Shown here: in pieces, positions 18,210 to 25,967 of the stretch
Layout of the letters: the number at the start of each line of letters is the position of its first letter
Numbering within the stretch: the stretch's first letter is position 1
Source: Actinomycetes bacterium
GTDB taxonomy: Bacteria > Actinomycetota > Acidimicrobiia > Acidimicrobiales > GCA-2861595
DNA length: 63,386 nucleotides
Direction of reading: 5' to 3'
Assembly: GCA_023264975.1 (NCBI GenBank)
Contig: JAHFUS010000010.1
Coordinates: 1-63,386 of the forward strand
Program-made: the position numbers and the translations under genes
Notes under the pieces: model-generated
Databases searched by the model: none
The model's input: only the letters and a program-made list of their open reading frames with translations
What the model was told of the DNA's origin: nothing

Positions 18210-18965
18210 CTAGACGACAGGCAGGAGGCCCCGCACCACGGGCGTCTTGGCGCTGACGACCACGCCGCCGGACTGCTCGGCGGTGACGGCCAGGGCCGAG
18301 ACGCCCGCACCGGCGACCTTGAAAGGCGACACCCCGGGCTCGGGCCCGAGCACGCCGATCGAGACGGTCCTGTTACCCACAACGGCCCACAGCTGGTAGG
18401 TCTGGTCGTCCGGCAGCTTCGGCAGGTTGTTGCCGACCAGGTAGGCCTCGCCGTTGTCCCGCAGGACGGCCTTGGCGAAGGTGGCCCCGTCTTCGGAGCG
18501 GAGGTCGACCTTGCGGGCGCTCTCGTCGAACAGCGCCGACTGCGCGGCCTGGTCGAGACCCTGCCTGCGGAGGGCGACGTCGAGCTGGTCGGTCTTGCCG
18601 TTGAGTTGGCTCACCTGGACGCCGAGTAGGGCGATGACGGCGGCAGCGATGGCGACCATGGCAGCGGCCGCACGCAGGGGGACCGACCGGCGCGGGCTGC
18701 GGCCCCGCATGGACACGACGCGCGCCATGTCGAGCTGGGGCGGCGCCTCCTCAAGGTTCCCGGCGATCCGCGACCACACGCCTGGGGGCGCGGTGGACCC
18801 CACGTGGGCCAGCGAGGCGGCCACCTCGCGGTGGGCGGCCACCTCGGCCCGGCAACGCGGGCACTCCCGGATGTGGGTCTCGACGAGGTCGGCCTCTTCG
18901 GCGCTCACCGCATCGAGGGCGTAGACCCCCAGCAGCTCCTCGATCTCGTGATGCTTCAGTTCCAC
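18210..18965 (-). CDS. RskA-family anti-sigma factor
   Basis: About 250 residues. The cytoplasmic zinc-binding anti-sigma domain has H-x3-C-x2-C (HIRECPRCRAEV). One membrane helix follows (about 150-172, AAAAMVAIAAAVIALLG), then an extracytoplasmic RskA domain with DDQTYQLWAVVGNRTVSIGVLG. The GTG start at 18965 overlaps the sigma gene stop by 10 bp, giving translational coupling. It should hold the adjacent ECF sigma factor at the membrane until released by regulated proteolysis or redox change. Confidence 0.85.
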   Translation of the reverse strand: MELKHHEIEELLGVYALDAVSAEEADLVETHIRECPRCRAEVAAHREVAASLAHVGSTAPPGVWSRIAGNLEEAPPQLDMARVVSMRGRSPRRSVPLRAAAAMVAIAAAVIALLGVQVSQLNGKTDQLDVALRRQGLDQAAQSALFDESARKVDLRSEDGATFAKAVLRDNGEAYLVGNNLPKLPDDQTYQLWAVVGNRTVSIGVLGPEPGVSPFKVAGAGVSALAVTAEQSGGVVVSAKTPVVRGLLPVV

Positions 18966-19546
18966 GCGACGTCCCCCGTGTCGGACAACTCGCTTGATTT
19001 CAGGGCTGACCGCATGCGCTGGAGTCCCGCTCTGATCCTGCTCTTGACCGTGCCTTCTGGTTCTCCCAGCAGTGTGGCAACTTCTCGATAGGTGTGGCCG
19101 CCGAAGTAGGCGAGCTCGATGGCCCGGCGCTCCGCCACCGGGAGCACCGCCACCGCTTCTTTGACCTTGTCGGCCACCGTGAGGTCCCACACCTCGTGCT
19201 CCAGGTCGTAGCCCGCCTCCGCTGTCCGGCGTGCCTCGCGCTCCTCGCGCCGGCGCCGGGAGGTGTCGGAGCGCAGGAGGTCGACCGACCGGCCGTGGGT
19301 CTGGGCCAGGAGGTAGGACCGCAACGACCCGCGGTCGGGGTCGAACTTGTCGGGTTGGTTCCACAAGCGCAGGAAAACCTCCTGCACGACTTCCTCGGCT
19401 GTCGTCAGGTCGGCCAGCACCCGCCGGGCCAGGGCGAACACGGCCCCGGCGTGACGGCGGTAGGCCTCGGCCAGCGCGTCCTCGCGGTAGCGCGCGATGG
19501 CCACCACGAGCCCACTGTCGCTTATTTCCTGCAGCGCGATCGACAC
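18956..19546 (-). CDS. ECF RNA polymerase sigma factor (SigK-like)
   Basis: 196 residues from GTG at 19546, chosen for the site GAGGGACCA just upstream. Region 2 is seen as AYRRHAGAVFALARRVLADLTTAEEVVQEVFLRLW (in two pieces), with SLRSYLLAQTHGRSVDLLR as 2.3/2.4. Region 4 is LPVAERRAIELAYFGGHTYREVATLLGEPEGTVKSRIR-type. It partners the overlapping RskA-type anti-sigma gene. Targets are unknown; the duplicated lipoprotein gene 61 bp upstream on the same strand may belong to the same unit. Confidence 0.9.
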   Translation of the reverse strand: MSIALQEISDSGLVVAIARYREDALAEAYRRHAGAVFALARRVLADLTTAEEVVQEVFLRLWNQPDKFDPDRGSLRSYLLAQTHGRSVDLLRSDTSRRRREEREARRTAEAGYDLEHEVWDLTVADKVKEAVAVLPVAERRAIELAYFGGHTYREVATLLGEPEGTVKSRIRAGLQRMRSALKSSELSDTGDVAWN

Positions 19547-19607
19547 TGGTCCCTCTTCGGAACCGAACCTGCGCCCGGATGGCTCACGATTGTCGACCGG
19601 AGTCGCT

Positions 19608-20810
19608 CTAGCCGAACTTTGTCGGGAATTGCTGGGCGATGCCCGTGGCCAGCAGCAGGGCCGTGGTCGGCATGTGCATGGCCGCCTCACGCAGCTTCGC
19701 CACCTGGCCGGGGCCCTTGCCCGCCTGGGCCTCGATGGCGATCAGGAGGCTGTCGATGTGCTCGCCCAGGTCGTTCGCCACCGCCGCCTCGCCGAGCTTG
19801 GGGTTGGCGTCGTTGAGGAAGGTGGCGAACGTGGACCGGTACCCGTCGAGGGCCGACCGGGCGGCGTCCATCTTGGTGGTGTCGTCGCGGCCGGCCGCCT
19901 CGGTGAAGTCGACGAAGAACTCGATGTGCTGGCGCCACAGCCCGAGGAAGCGTCGGGCCGCCCCGTCTCCGTAGACGGCGCCGAAGGCCCGGGACAGCTC
20001 CAGCGAGTTCTCGTCGAGTGTCTCGCTGGAGGGCCCGACGTCGCCGCCGCCAAGGGCGGTGCCCGTGACGATGCCGGCCAGGTACACGTGCTCCTGCAAC
20101 TTGGCCGTGAGCTCCGTGCGCATCACGGCGCTGATGGCGTCCAGTTTGCCGGGGACGGCGTCCTTGCGCTGTTTGATGATCCCGGCGGCGAGCACGATGG
20201 CGGTGTCGCTCATCGTGTCGGCCGCCTTCTTGGCCTTTTCCGGGGCGGTGCCGTCGTTCTTGGCCTGAGCGGTGATGGCCGCCTCGGTGGCGGTGGCGTA
20301 GGCGGCGAACGACTCCTTGAGGGCCTCGACCGTGAGCTGCGGGTTGGCGGTGTTCAGCGCGTTGGCGATGGTGATCTGGATGGCGGTGAGGTCGGCCTTG
20401 GCCTGACCGACGACGGCCTTGTCGGTCGAGGCGGCCACCGAGGCGAAGGCCACCAGGCCGGCGGTGTGGCGGCGCCACGGGTCGAGGAACGCCGCCGCCA
20501 CGTCGGCGTCGTAGACCGAGGAGATGGCGGTGCCCAGATCACTGGCGTTCTGGTCGAGCACGGCCGTCGCCGGGCGGGTGTCCTGCCCCTTCAGCTGGGC
20601 GTCGGTGACCATGGTGAGGAGCAGGACGTGCTCCTGGAGCAAGCGGGTGAGGTTCGCCCGCAGTGTGGCGGCCGGCGAGCCGACGCCCTCGTCGATCTTG
20701 TACGCCACCGTGGTGGGCGTGGTGGAACTGCCCTCGCTGCCGCCGCATGCGCCCCCGAGAACGGCGACGCAGAGCACGCACCCCAGCACCTTCATCTTCG
20801 TCCTGCTCAT
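19608..20810 (-). CDS. Lipoprotein with two tandem all-helical repeat domains, unknown function
   Basis: 400 residues from ATG at 20810, with a clear AGCAGGG site. The signal peptide ends in a lipobox (VLGGAC). The mature part is two copies of a ~150-residue helical module: L-x-LLQEHVLLLTMVTDAQLKG... WRRHTAGLVAF and LTAKLQEHVYLAGIVTGTALGG... WRQHIEFFVDF. Both retain QEHV, a VYG/VYD motif and W-R-x-H. The conserved His residues could bind metal or haem, but that is only a guess. It precedes the ECF sigma/RskA genes on the same strand by 61 bp. Confidence 0.7.
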   Translation of the reverse strand: MSRTKMKVLGCVLCVAVLGGACGGSEGSSTTPTTVAYKIDEGVGSPAATLRANLTRLLQEHVLLLTMVTDAQLKGQDTRPATAVLDQNASDLGTAISSVYDADVAAAFLDPWRRHTAGLVAFASVAASTDKAVVGQAKADLTAIQITIANALNTANPQLTVEALKESFAAYATATEAAITAQAKNDGTAPEKAKKAADTMSDTAIVLAAGIIKQRKDAVPGKLDAISAVMRTELTAKLQEHVYLAGIVTGTALGGGDVGPSSETLDENSLELSRAFGAVYGDGAARRFLGLWRQHIEFFVDFTEAAGRDDTTKMDAARSALDGYRSTFATFLNDANPKLGEAAVANDLGEHIDSLLIAIEAQAGKGPGQVAKLREAAMHMPTTALLLATGIAQQFPTKFG

Positions 20811-20930
20811 CAACCCTGCTCCTCGTGGGACGGCGTGGCACCGATGGGACGCGGCGCCCGTCATTGGTCGGCGGAACGCTCGGCTGCGGGCCGGGCCCTG
20901 CGCCGGACGTTACTGGCGTGTCACCAGGAG

Positions 20931-21320
20931 TCAGTAGTCGGTGATCTCGTTGATCTCCCGCTGCAACTGCTTGTACTCGGGCGACTGGGTGATGGGCAGG
21001 AGCGCCATCAGCTTCGGCGTGTTGCCCGAGACCTTCACCCGGCCCTGCATGAAGGCGGCGTTGGAGTCGAGCTCGCCCTTCTGGATGAGCATGCCGTCTG
21101 CGTACGACAGGGTGAGGGTGATCTCGGTGTCGTCCAGCTCACCGAGGCCGCTCTCGAGCAGCTTGCCGTCGACGATCACCCAGTAGTACTTGAGGTCGCC
21201 GCCGTCGGGCGCGGCCGTGAGCACGTACTGGAGGCGGGCCGAGGCGCCCATCCGCTCGGGCTGGCCGTCGGCCATCTTCCTGGTCTCGTCGAGCCATTCC
21301 TGGCTCAAGAACTTCGACAT
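20931..21320 (-). CDS. SCP2-like sterol/lipid-carrier domain protein
   Basis: 129 residues, a single SCP2 fold. MSKFLSQEWLDETRKM starts the domain, and the later DGKLLESGLGELDDTEITLTLSYADGMLIQKGEL and FMQGRVKVSGNTPKLMALLP are the characteristic alternating pattern. Stand-alone SCP2 proteins bind or shuttle hydrophobic ligands. The gene follows mca by about 50 bp and may be cotranscribed with it. Confidence 0.8.
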   Translation of the reverse strand: MSKFLSQEWLDETRKMADGQPERMGASARLQYVLTAAPDGGDLKYYWVIVDGKLLESGLGELDDTEITLTLSYADGMLIQKGELDSNAAFMQGRVKVSGNTPKLMALLPITQSPEYKQLQREINEITDY

Positions 21321-21371
21321 TGGCCCTCCTGGGAGTCACCGGCCGGCGGGGAGCGGACGGGAAGGCCGAAT

Positions 21372-22262
21372 CTACCCCTGGTCGGCGGTGGACGCCCCTT
21401 GGGTGGGCGACGTCACGCCGGCGAACAGGTCGTCCTCCGGGACCGGGGCGTCGACCAGGCTGCGGGCCAGCGTGTACTCGTCGAACGGGTGGACGGTGTC
21501 GGCCACCTCGGGCGGGAGGCCGAACCAGAACGGCGAGGTGGGGTCGATCTGGGTGGCGTGGGCCATCAGGGCGTCGCGGCGCACGTGGGCGTGGCCGGAG
21601 ATGTCGATGCTCGTGGTGACGAGGTGGTCGTTGTGCGGCCGGTCGAGCCACCGGTCGGCGAACGGAGACTCCAGGCCGAACTCCAGGAACTTCTCGTGCA
21701 TCGCCATCATGCGCCGGCGCGACCACTGTGAGTAATAGAGCTTGAGCGGCTGCCACGGCCCGCCCGTGCCCGGGTAGGCGAGAGGGTCGGCGGCCAGGTC
21801 GAAGGCCAGCACGGAGATGTCGTGCACCCGCAGGTGGTCGGGGTGGGGGTAGCCCTGCTGGTCCTCGTGGTAGGTGATGACCACCTGCGGGCGGGTGCGT
21901 CGGATCTCCGCCACCAGCCGGCCCACCGCCTCGTCGAGGTCGGCCGCGGCGAAGCAGGCGGGGTTCTTGTTGGCCTCGGAGTCCGCCATGCCGGAGTCCC
22001 GGTAGCCGAGCTCGACGACCTCGTGGTAGCCGATGATCGCAGCGGCCCGGGCCAGCTCCTGGCGGCGCACCTCGTGCAGGTTGTCGCGCACCTCGGGCTT
22101 GTCCAGGGCCGGGTTGAGAACCTCGCCCTCCTCGCCGCCCGTGCAGCACACCAGCACCGTGTGCACGCCGGCGGCCGAGTAGCGGGCGACCGTGCCCGCG
22201 CCCTTGGAGGATTCGTCGTCGGGGTGGGCGTGGACGCTCAGGAGGCAGAGCCGCTCGGTCAT
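21372..22262 (-). CDS. mca: Mycothiol S-conjugate amidase
   Basis: 296 residues from ATG at 22262. It is a PIG-L/LmbE-type zinc amidase: the zinc motif is AHPDDE, with a second site YPHPDH. The sequences LVCCTGGEEGEVLNP, GYRDSGM and GLESPFADRWLDRPHNDH mark it as Mca rather than MshB. Mca cleaves mycothiol adducts to a mercapturate and GlcN-Ins, detoxifying electrophiles. This indicates that the host makes mycothiol. An in-frame TTG nine bases upstream is less likely to be used. Confidence 0.88.
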   Translation of the reverse strand: MTERLCLLSVHAHPDDESSKGAGTVARYSAAGVHTVLVCCTGGEEGEVLNPALDKPEVRDNLHEVRRQELARAAAIIGYHEVVELGYRDSGMADSEANKNPACFAAADLDEAVGRLVAEIRRTRPQVVITYHEDQQGYPHPDHLRVHDISVLAFDLAADPLAYPGTGGPWQPLKLYYSQWSRRRMMAMHEKFLEFGLESPFADRWLDRPHNDHLVTTSIDISGHAHVRRDALMAHATQIDPTSPFWFGLPPEVADTVHPFDEYTLARSLVDAPVPEDDLFAGVTSPTQGASTADQG

Positions 22263-22304
22263 CGGCGACAAAGCTACCGGCGGTCCGGGCGGTTCCCTGA
22301 CCCC

Positions 22305-23042
22305 TCAGCGCACAACGTCGGCGAACCCGCCGAAGATCGCTTGCTGCACCGGATCGTCGGCCGACGTCATCTCGGGATGCCACTGCACACCCACCACCCA
22401 CCGCCCGGCGTGGTCCTCGAGCTCTACCGCCTCCACCAGCCCGTCGCCGCTCCACGCCACCGCCACCAGCCCTTCGGCCAACCGGTCGACGCCCTGATGG
22501 TGGTGGGACGTGCAGCGCAGCACCTCGTGCCCGCAGGCGCTCGCCAACCGGCTCCCCTCCGGCACCTTCACGTCGTGCAACACCGAGGACAGGCCGGTGG
22601 GGTGGCCGTGGAGGTCGATGCCGGACAGGTCGGGGAGGTGCTGGTGCAGCGTGCCGCCCAGCGCCACGTTCAGCACCTGCATGCCGCGGCAGACGGCGAG
22701 GAGGGGGACGCCGGTGTCGAGGGCGGCGCGGGCCAGGGTCAGCTCCTGCTCGTCGCGCACGGCGTCGAGGCCGTAGACGGCGGGGTGCCGTCCGGTGGCG
22801 CCGTAGCGGGCCGGGTCGACATCGCCGCCGCCGGCCAGCAGCAGGCCGTCGAAGGGGGCGAGCAGCTCGACGGGGTCGGTGACCGGCGCCGGCGGCAACA
22901 GCACGGCCTGCACGCCGGCCCGGTCGAGGCTGGCCACGTAGCCCTCGGGCACGGCGTAGCCGCCCCTCGCCCAGTCCACCACCCGGCCGGCAGGCAGGTG
23001 ATAGGTCGGGATGGCGACTAGGGGGCGGTTAGCACCGGGCAA
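22305..23042 (-). CDS. Class I glutamine amidotransferase-like peptidase C26 (PuuD-type gamma-glutamyl hydrolase)
   Basis: 245 residues. The nucleophile elbow is LLAVCRGMQVLNVALGG, and the catalytic His/Glu pair is GVQWHPEMT. The segment LLLAGGGDVDPARYG is a family signature. PuuD-like proteins hydrolyse gamma-glutamyl bonds, for example gamma-glutamyl-GABA. It is the first gene of a minus-strand run with mca and the SCP2 protein (42 bp to mca). Physiological substrate uncertain. Confidence 0.85.
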   Translation of the reverse strand: MPGANRPLVAIPTYHLPAGRVVDWARGGYAVPEGYVASLDRAGVQAVLLPPAPVTDPVELLAPFDGLLLAGGGDVDPARYGATGRHPAVYGLDAVRDEQELTLARAALDTGVPLLAVCRGMQVLNVALGGTLHQHLPDLSGIDLHGHPTGLSSVLHDVKVPEGSRLASACGHEVLRCTSHHHQGVDRLAEGLVAVAWSGDGLVEAVELEDHAGRWVVGVQWHPEMTSADDPVQQAIFGGFADVVR

Positions 23043-23213
23043 GCCGCCAGGCTACCGAGCGCCCCCCCGGGCGACGCCGCCCCGGCGCCGCTGTCGTCGT
23101 GGCGCGCAGGACGGCCGCCGACGCCGTACGCGCCGTGAGCTGAAGGACGGGTGCGGAGGCGCAGTCGGCCGGCGGGCAGCACGACCTCGGCGCCGGAGCA
23201 AGCCGGGTACGGC

Positions 23214-24236
23214 TCATTTGCAGGCGCCCTGGCCGGCGTCGGTGAAGGTGTCGCCGGGCGCAGGCGTGAAGTCCCACCGGTAGCTGCCGGGACTGAGGGT
23301 GAGGACCAGGATCCCGTAGGTGGCGACCCGGCGCACCTCGCTGCCTGCGTGGAGCCGGATCGTGGGGTAGAGGCTGCGCCCGCCGGTACCGACCACGAAC
23401 TGGCGGATGCCGTCGGGGTCCGGCGTGCCGTCGGGGGCCAGGGCGGCGAAGCGCTCGTAGTGGTGGTCGTGGCCGGACAGCACGAGCTCGGCCGAGTCCA
23501 CCTCCAGCAGCTCCCACAGCGGGCCGACCGACTCGTCGTCGCCGTGGAAGCCCGACGAGAAGCGCGGGTGGTGCCAGTAGGCCAGGGTGCAGGTGGCCTT
23601 CGACGCCGCCAGGTCGGCTTCCAGCCACTTGTACTGGGGGGAGCCGGGCCCGCACCCTCCGATGATCGAGCAGTTCGAGTTCAGGGCGACCAGGTGCCAC
23701 CCGGCGATGTCGAAGCTGTACCAGCCCCGGCCGCGTGGCCCGGCGGCAGCGCCGAAGTAGTCGAAGTAGCCGTCGGCCTTTCCGCCTGCGAACTCGTGGT
23801 TGCCGGCGCTCGGGTGGGTGATGGCCTTGAAGCGGCCCCACGAGGCGTCGTAGGAGTTGCGGAACGCATCCAGCCTCCCGAGCTCGTACTGGTTGTCACC
23901 CAGCGTCAGCACCGCCGCCGGCGCAGCCGCCTCCACCAGGGCGGCCGTGTCGGACATTCGGCAGCCGGCGTCTGAGGGCGCTTCCCCCGGCGTGCACGCG
24001 ATGTCGCCTGCTGCCGCCACCACCGCCGACCCATCGGGCACGGGGCCACGGGCCGTGGTGGTGGGGGAGTCGGCCTGTACCGTGCCGGCCGTGGTCACCG
24101 TCGGCGGCGGGCCCTCGGCCCGTTCGTCGCTGCCGGACGCGCAGGCGCCAAGGAGCACGACGGCCACCACCGCCGCCGCGACGGCCGTGCGCGCGCGACC
24201 ATTCCGGGCCAGGCCCTTCCGGCGACCGCCACCCAC
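23214..24236 (-). CDS. Secreted calcineurin-like metallophosphoesterase lipoprotein
   Basis: 340 residues from GTG. A lipobox (VVLLGAC) and Thr/Pro-rich linker lead to a purple-acid-phosphatase-like core with AAAGDIACTPG, LTLGDNQYELG, SAGNHEF, AYWHHPRF and LSGHDHHYERFA, which cover the five metal-binding blocks. Cysteines in the core (CTPG, CRMS, NCSIIGGCG) may form disulfides. It probably hydrolyses phosphate esters outside the cell. It lies 21 bp after the thioredoxin-fold gene on the same strand, a possible link to disulfide formation. Confidence 0.85.
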   Translation of the reverse strand: MGGGRRKGLARNGRARTAVAAAVVAVVLLGACASGSDERAEGPPPTVTTAGTVQADSPTTTARGPVPDGSAVVAAAGDIACTPGEAPSDAGCRMSDTAALVEAAAPAAVLTLGDNQYELGRLDAFRNSYDASWGRFKAITHPSAGNHEFAGGKADGYFDYFGAAAGPRGRGWYSFDIAGWHLVALNSNCSIIGGCGPGSPQYKWLEADLAASKATCTLAYWHHPRFSSGFHGDDESVGPLWELLEVDSAELVLSGHDHHYERFAALAPDGTPDPDGIRQFVVGTGGRSLYPTIRLHAGSEVRRVATYGILVLTLSPGSYRWDFTPAPGDTFTDAGQGACK

Positions 24237-24257
24237 CTAGTGGCGCGACCTCGAGCC

Positions 24258-24746
24258 TCAGCCCGGCTTGAAGACGGGGCGACCGTCGCCCTCGGTGGTC
24301 ACCGGCGAGGTGTCCCGGCCGGTGCGGTCCCCGAGGTCGGCGGCCAGGCCGTTCATCCGGTCCCGGTCCCAGCCCTCGATCGCCGCCGCCACCCGCCCGC
24401 CGTCCACCAGCACCAGCGTCGGCACCGTCTGCACGTCGTAGGAACGCGACGCCGCGAAGCGGTCCTGCTCGTCGTCCAGCACAGGCCCGGCGAAGCCTGC
24501 CTCGTCCAGCCAGGGCAGGGTGTCGGCCATCTTCGACTGGGTGACGCCGACGACCGGGATGGCGTCGCCGTACCGGCGTTGGAGCTCGGCGACCACCGGC
24601 ATGGCCAGGTGGCATGTGGGGCAGCTGATCTTGAAGAAGGCGAGCAGGACGGGGCCGGTGCCCACCATGTCGGCCAGGCGCCGGGGGCCGCCGTCGCCGT
24701 CGGGCAGCGTGAACAGGGGCGCGTCGGCCCCGACCGGAAGAGGCAC
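24258..24746 (-). CDS. Thioredoxin-fold (AhpC/TSA-TlpA-like) protein with CPTC motif
   Basis: 162 residues. The redox motif is FFKISCPTCHLAMP with VQTVPTLVLVDGG (cis-Pro) downstream. There is no signal peptide or membrane segment, so it should act in the cytoplasm, unlike classical TlpA. It sits in a minus-strand run (acylphosphatase, pterin dehydratase, this gene, metallophosphoesterase) with gaps of 6-32 bp. Likely a thiol reductase or peroxidase; substrate unknown. Confidence 0.8.
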   Translation of the reverse strand: MPLPVGADAPLFTLPDGDGGPRRLADMVGTGPVLLAFFKISCPTCHLAMPVVAELQRRYGDAIPVVGVTQSKMADTLPWLDEAGFAGPVLDDEQDRFAASRSYDVQTVPTLVLVDGGRVAAAIEGWDRDRMNGLAADLGDRTGRDTSPVTTEGDGRPVFKPG

Positions 24747-24752
24747 GAACGC

Positions 24753-25031
24753 TTAGGTGAGAAGGCCTTCGATGGCGCCGGCCAGCTCTACATCGGCGCC
24801 GGTGATGCCCCCGACCGTGTGCGTCCACAGCGACAGCTCCACCTTGTTCCACGAGATGGCGATGTCGGGGTGGTGGTTGGCCGCCTCGGCCAACATGGCC
24901 ACCGCGTTTACGAACTCCATGGCGGCGCCGAAGTCGTGGCGCTCGACGAGCCGCACCAGCTTGTCGCCCCGGAGCTCCCACCCCAGGCGCTCTGCCGCTG
25001 CCTGCACCGCGTCGTCGGCGAGACGCTCCAC
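24753..25031 (-). CDS. 4a-Hydroxytetrahydrobiopterin dehydratase (PCD/DCoH family)
   Basis: 92 residues from GTG at 25031, preceded by AGGATCT. The family motif is NHHPDIAISWNKVELSLWTHTVGGIT in pieces: the [E/D]-x3-H-H-P block and the W-x3-V-x3-L-x-TH block are both present. The enzyme dehydrates 4a-hydroxy-tetrahydropterin to recycle the cofactor. No aromatic amino-acid hydroxylase is in the window, so a role in another pterin pathway is possible. Confidence 0.88.
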   Translation of the reverse strand: MERLADDAVQAAAERLGWELRGDKLVRLVERHDFGAAMEFVNAVAMLAEAANHHPDIAISWNKVELSLWTHTVGGITGADVELAGAIEGLLT

Positions 25032-25063
25032 GCCACAGATCCTACCGGGTGGCGTCGAACCAG

Positions 25064-25339
25064 TCAGTTTGCGCGGAACCCGCTCAGTCCCTGCGCCGCC
25101 TCGCCGGATACCTGCACGCCGGTGACCACGGCGAGCGCCGGTCCCGTGCGGCACCAGGCCACCACCCGCTCGACCGCCTCGGCCCCGCCCTCGAGGACCA
25201 CCTCGACCCGGCCGTCGTCAAGGTTGCGAGCCCAGCCGGCCACGCCGGCGGCGGTGGCCTGGCGGCGGCACGACTCCCGGAAGAACACGCCCTGCACCCG
25301 GCCGTCGATCAAGAGACGCTTGCGGATTGCATCGGCCAT
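25064..25339 (-). CDS. Acylphosphatase
   Basis: 91 residues with the signature GRVQGVFFRESCRRQA and the second motif GWARNLDDGRVEVVLEG; the catalytic Arg (FFRES) and Asn (ARNL) are present. It hydrolyses acyl phosphates such as carbamoyl phosphate. It is the first gene of a four-gene minus-strand run. Confidence 0.9.
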   Translation of the reverse strand: MADAIRKRLLIDGRVQGVFFRESCRRQATAAGVAGWARNLDDGRVEVVLEGGAEAVERVVAWCRTGPALAVVTGVQVSGEAAQGLSGFRAN

Positions 25340-25388
25340 GGCGCCATTCTTGATGCCGGCCGGCCACCACGGCCTAACGTCCGCCGCC

Positions 25389-25964
25389 GTGGACGTCCCG
25401 AGGACACGCGTGCGCCGGCGCCCGCTCGTCGCTCTCGGGGTCGCCCTCCTCGTCCTGGCCGCGTGCTCGAAGTCGACCGACTACGGCGTGCTGGCTGACG
25501 GCGAGGAGGTGCCCGAGGGCATCACCGTCACCAGCACCGCGTTCGACGCCGGCGACGAGGTGCCCGAGCGGTACTCGTGCGAGGGGGAGAACGTGCCGCC
25601 GCCGCTGTCATGGAAGGGCGTCCCGGCGGGAACCGGCGAGCTGGCGGTGGTGATCGAGGACCCCGATGCGCCGAGCGGGACCTTCGTCCACTGGCTCGTG
25701 GTGGGCATCGACCCTGCGGCCACCGGGCTGTCCGGGGCGGGACCCCCGGCCGGCGCCGAGGTCCTGGCCGGGAGCTCCGACAACCCCACCTACATCGGTC
25801 CGTGCCCGCCCAACGACGACGGTGACCACCGCTACGTGTTCGAGGTGTACGCCCTGAAGGAGCGGCCCGCCCTCGACGCCGTCACCACCCCGGTTGACAA
25901 GGTGCGGGCCATCCGGAAGGCGGCGGTGGCGGGCGGCTTCCTCCTCGGGACGTTCTCCCGCTGA
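25389..25964 (+). CDS. YbhB/YbcL (PEBP/Raf kinase inhibitor-like) lipoprotein
   Basis: 191 residues from GTG. A signal peptide ends in the lipobox LLVLAAC. The mature domain shows the PEBP signatures YSCEGENVPPPLSWKGVP, LAVVIEDPDAPSGTFVHWLV and YIGPCPPNDDGDHRYVFEVYAL. Bacterial members bind small anionic ligands of unknown nature. It converges on the methyltransferase gene with a 3-bp gap. Confidence 0.85.
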   Translation: MDVPRTRVRRRPLVALGVALLVLAACSKSTDYGVLADGEEVPEGITVTSTAFDAGDEVPERYSCEGENVPPPLSWKGVPAGTGELAVVIEDPDAPSGTFVHWLVVGIDPAATGLSGAGPPAGAEVLAGSSDNPTYIGPCPPNDDGDHRYVFEVYALKERPALDAVTTPVDKVRAIRKAAVAGGFLLGTFSR

Positions 25965-25967
25965 CGA

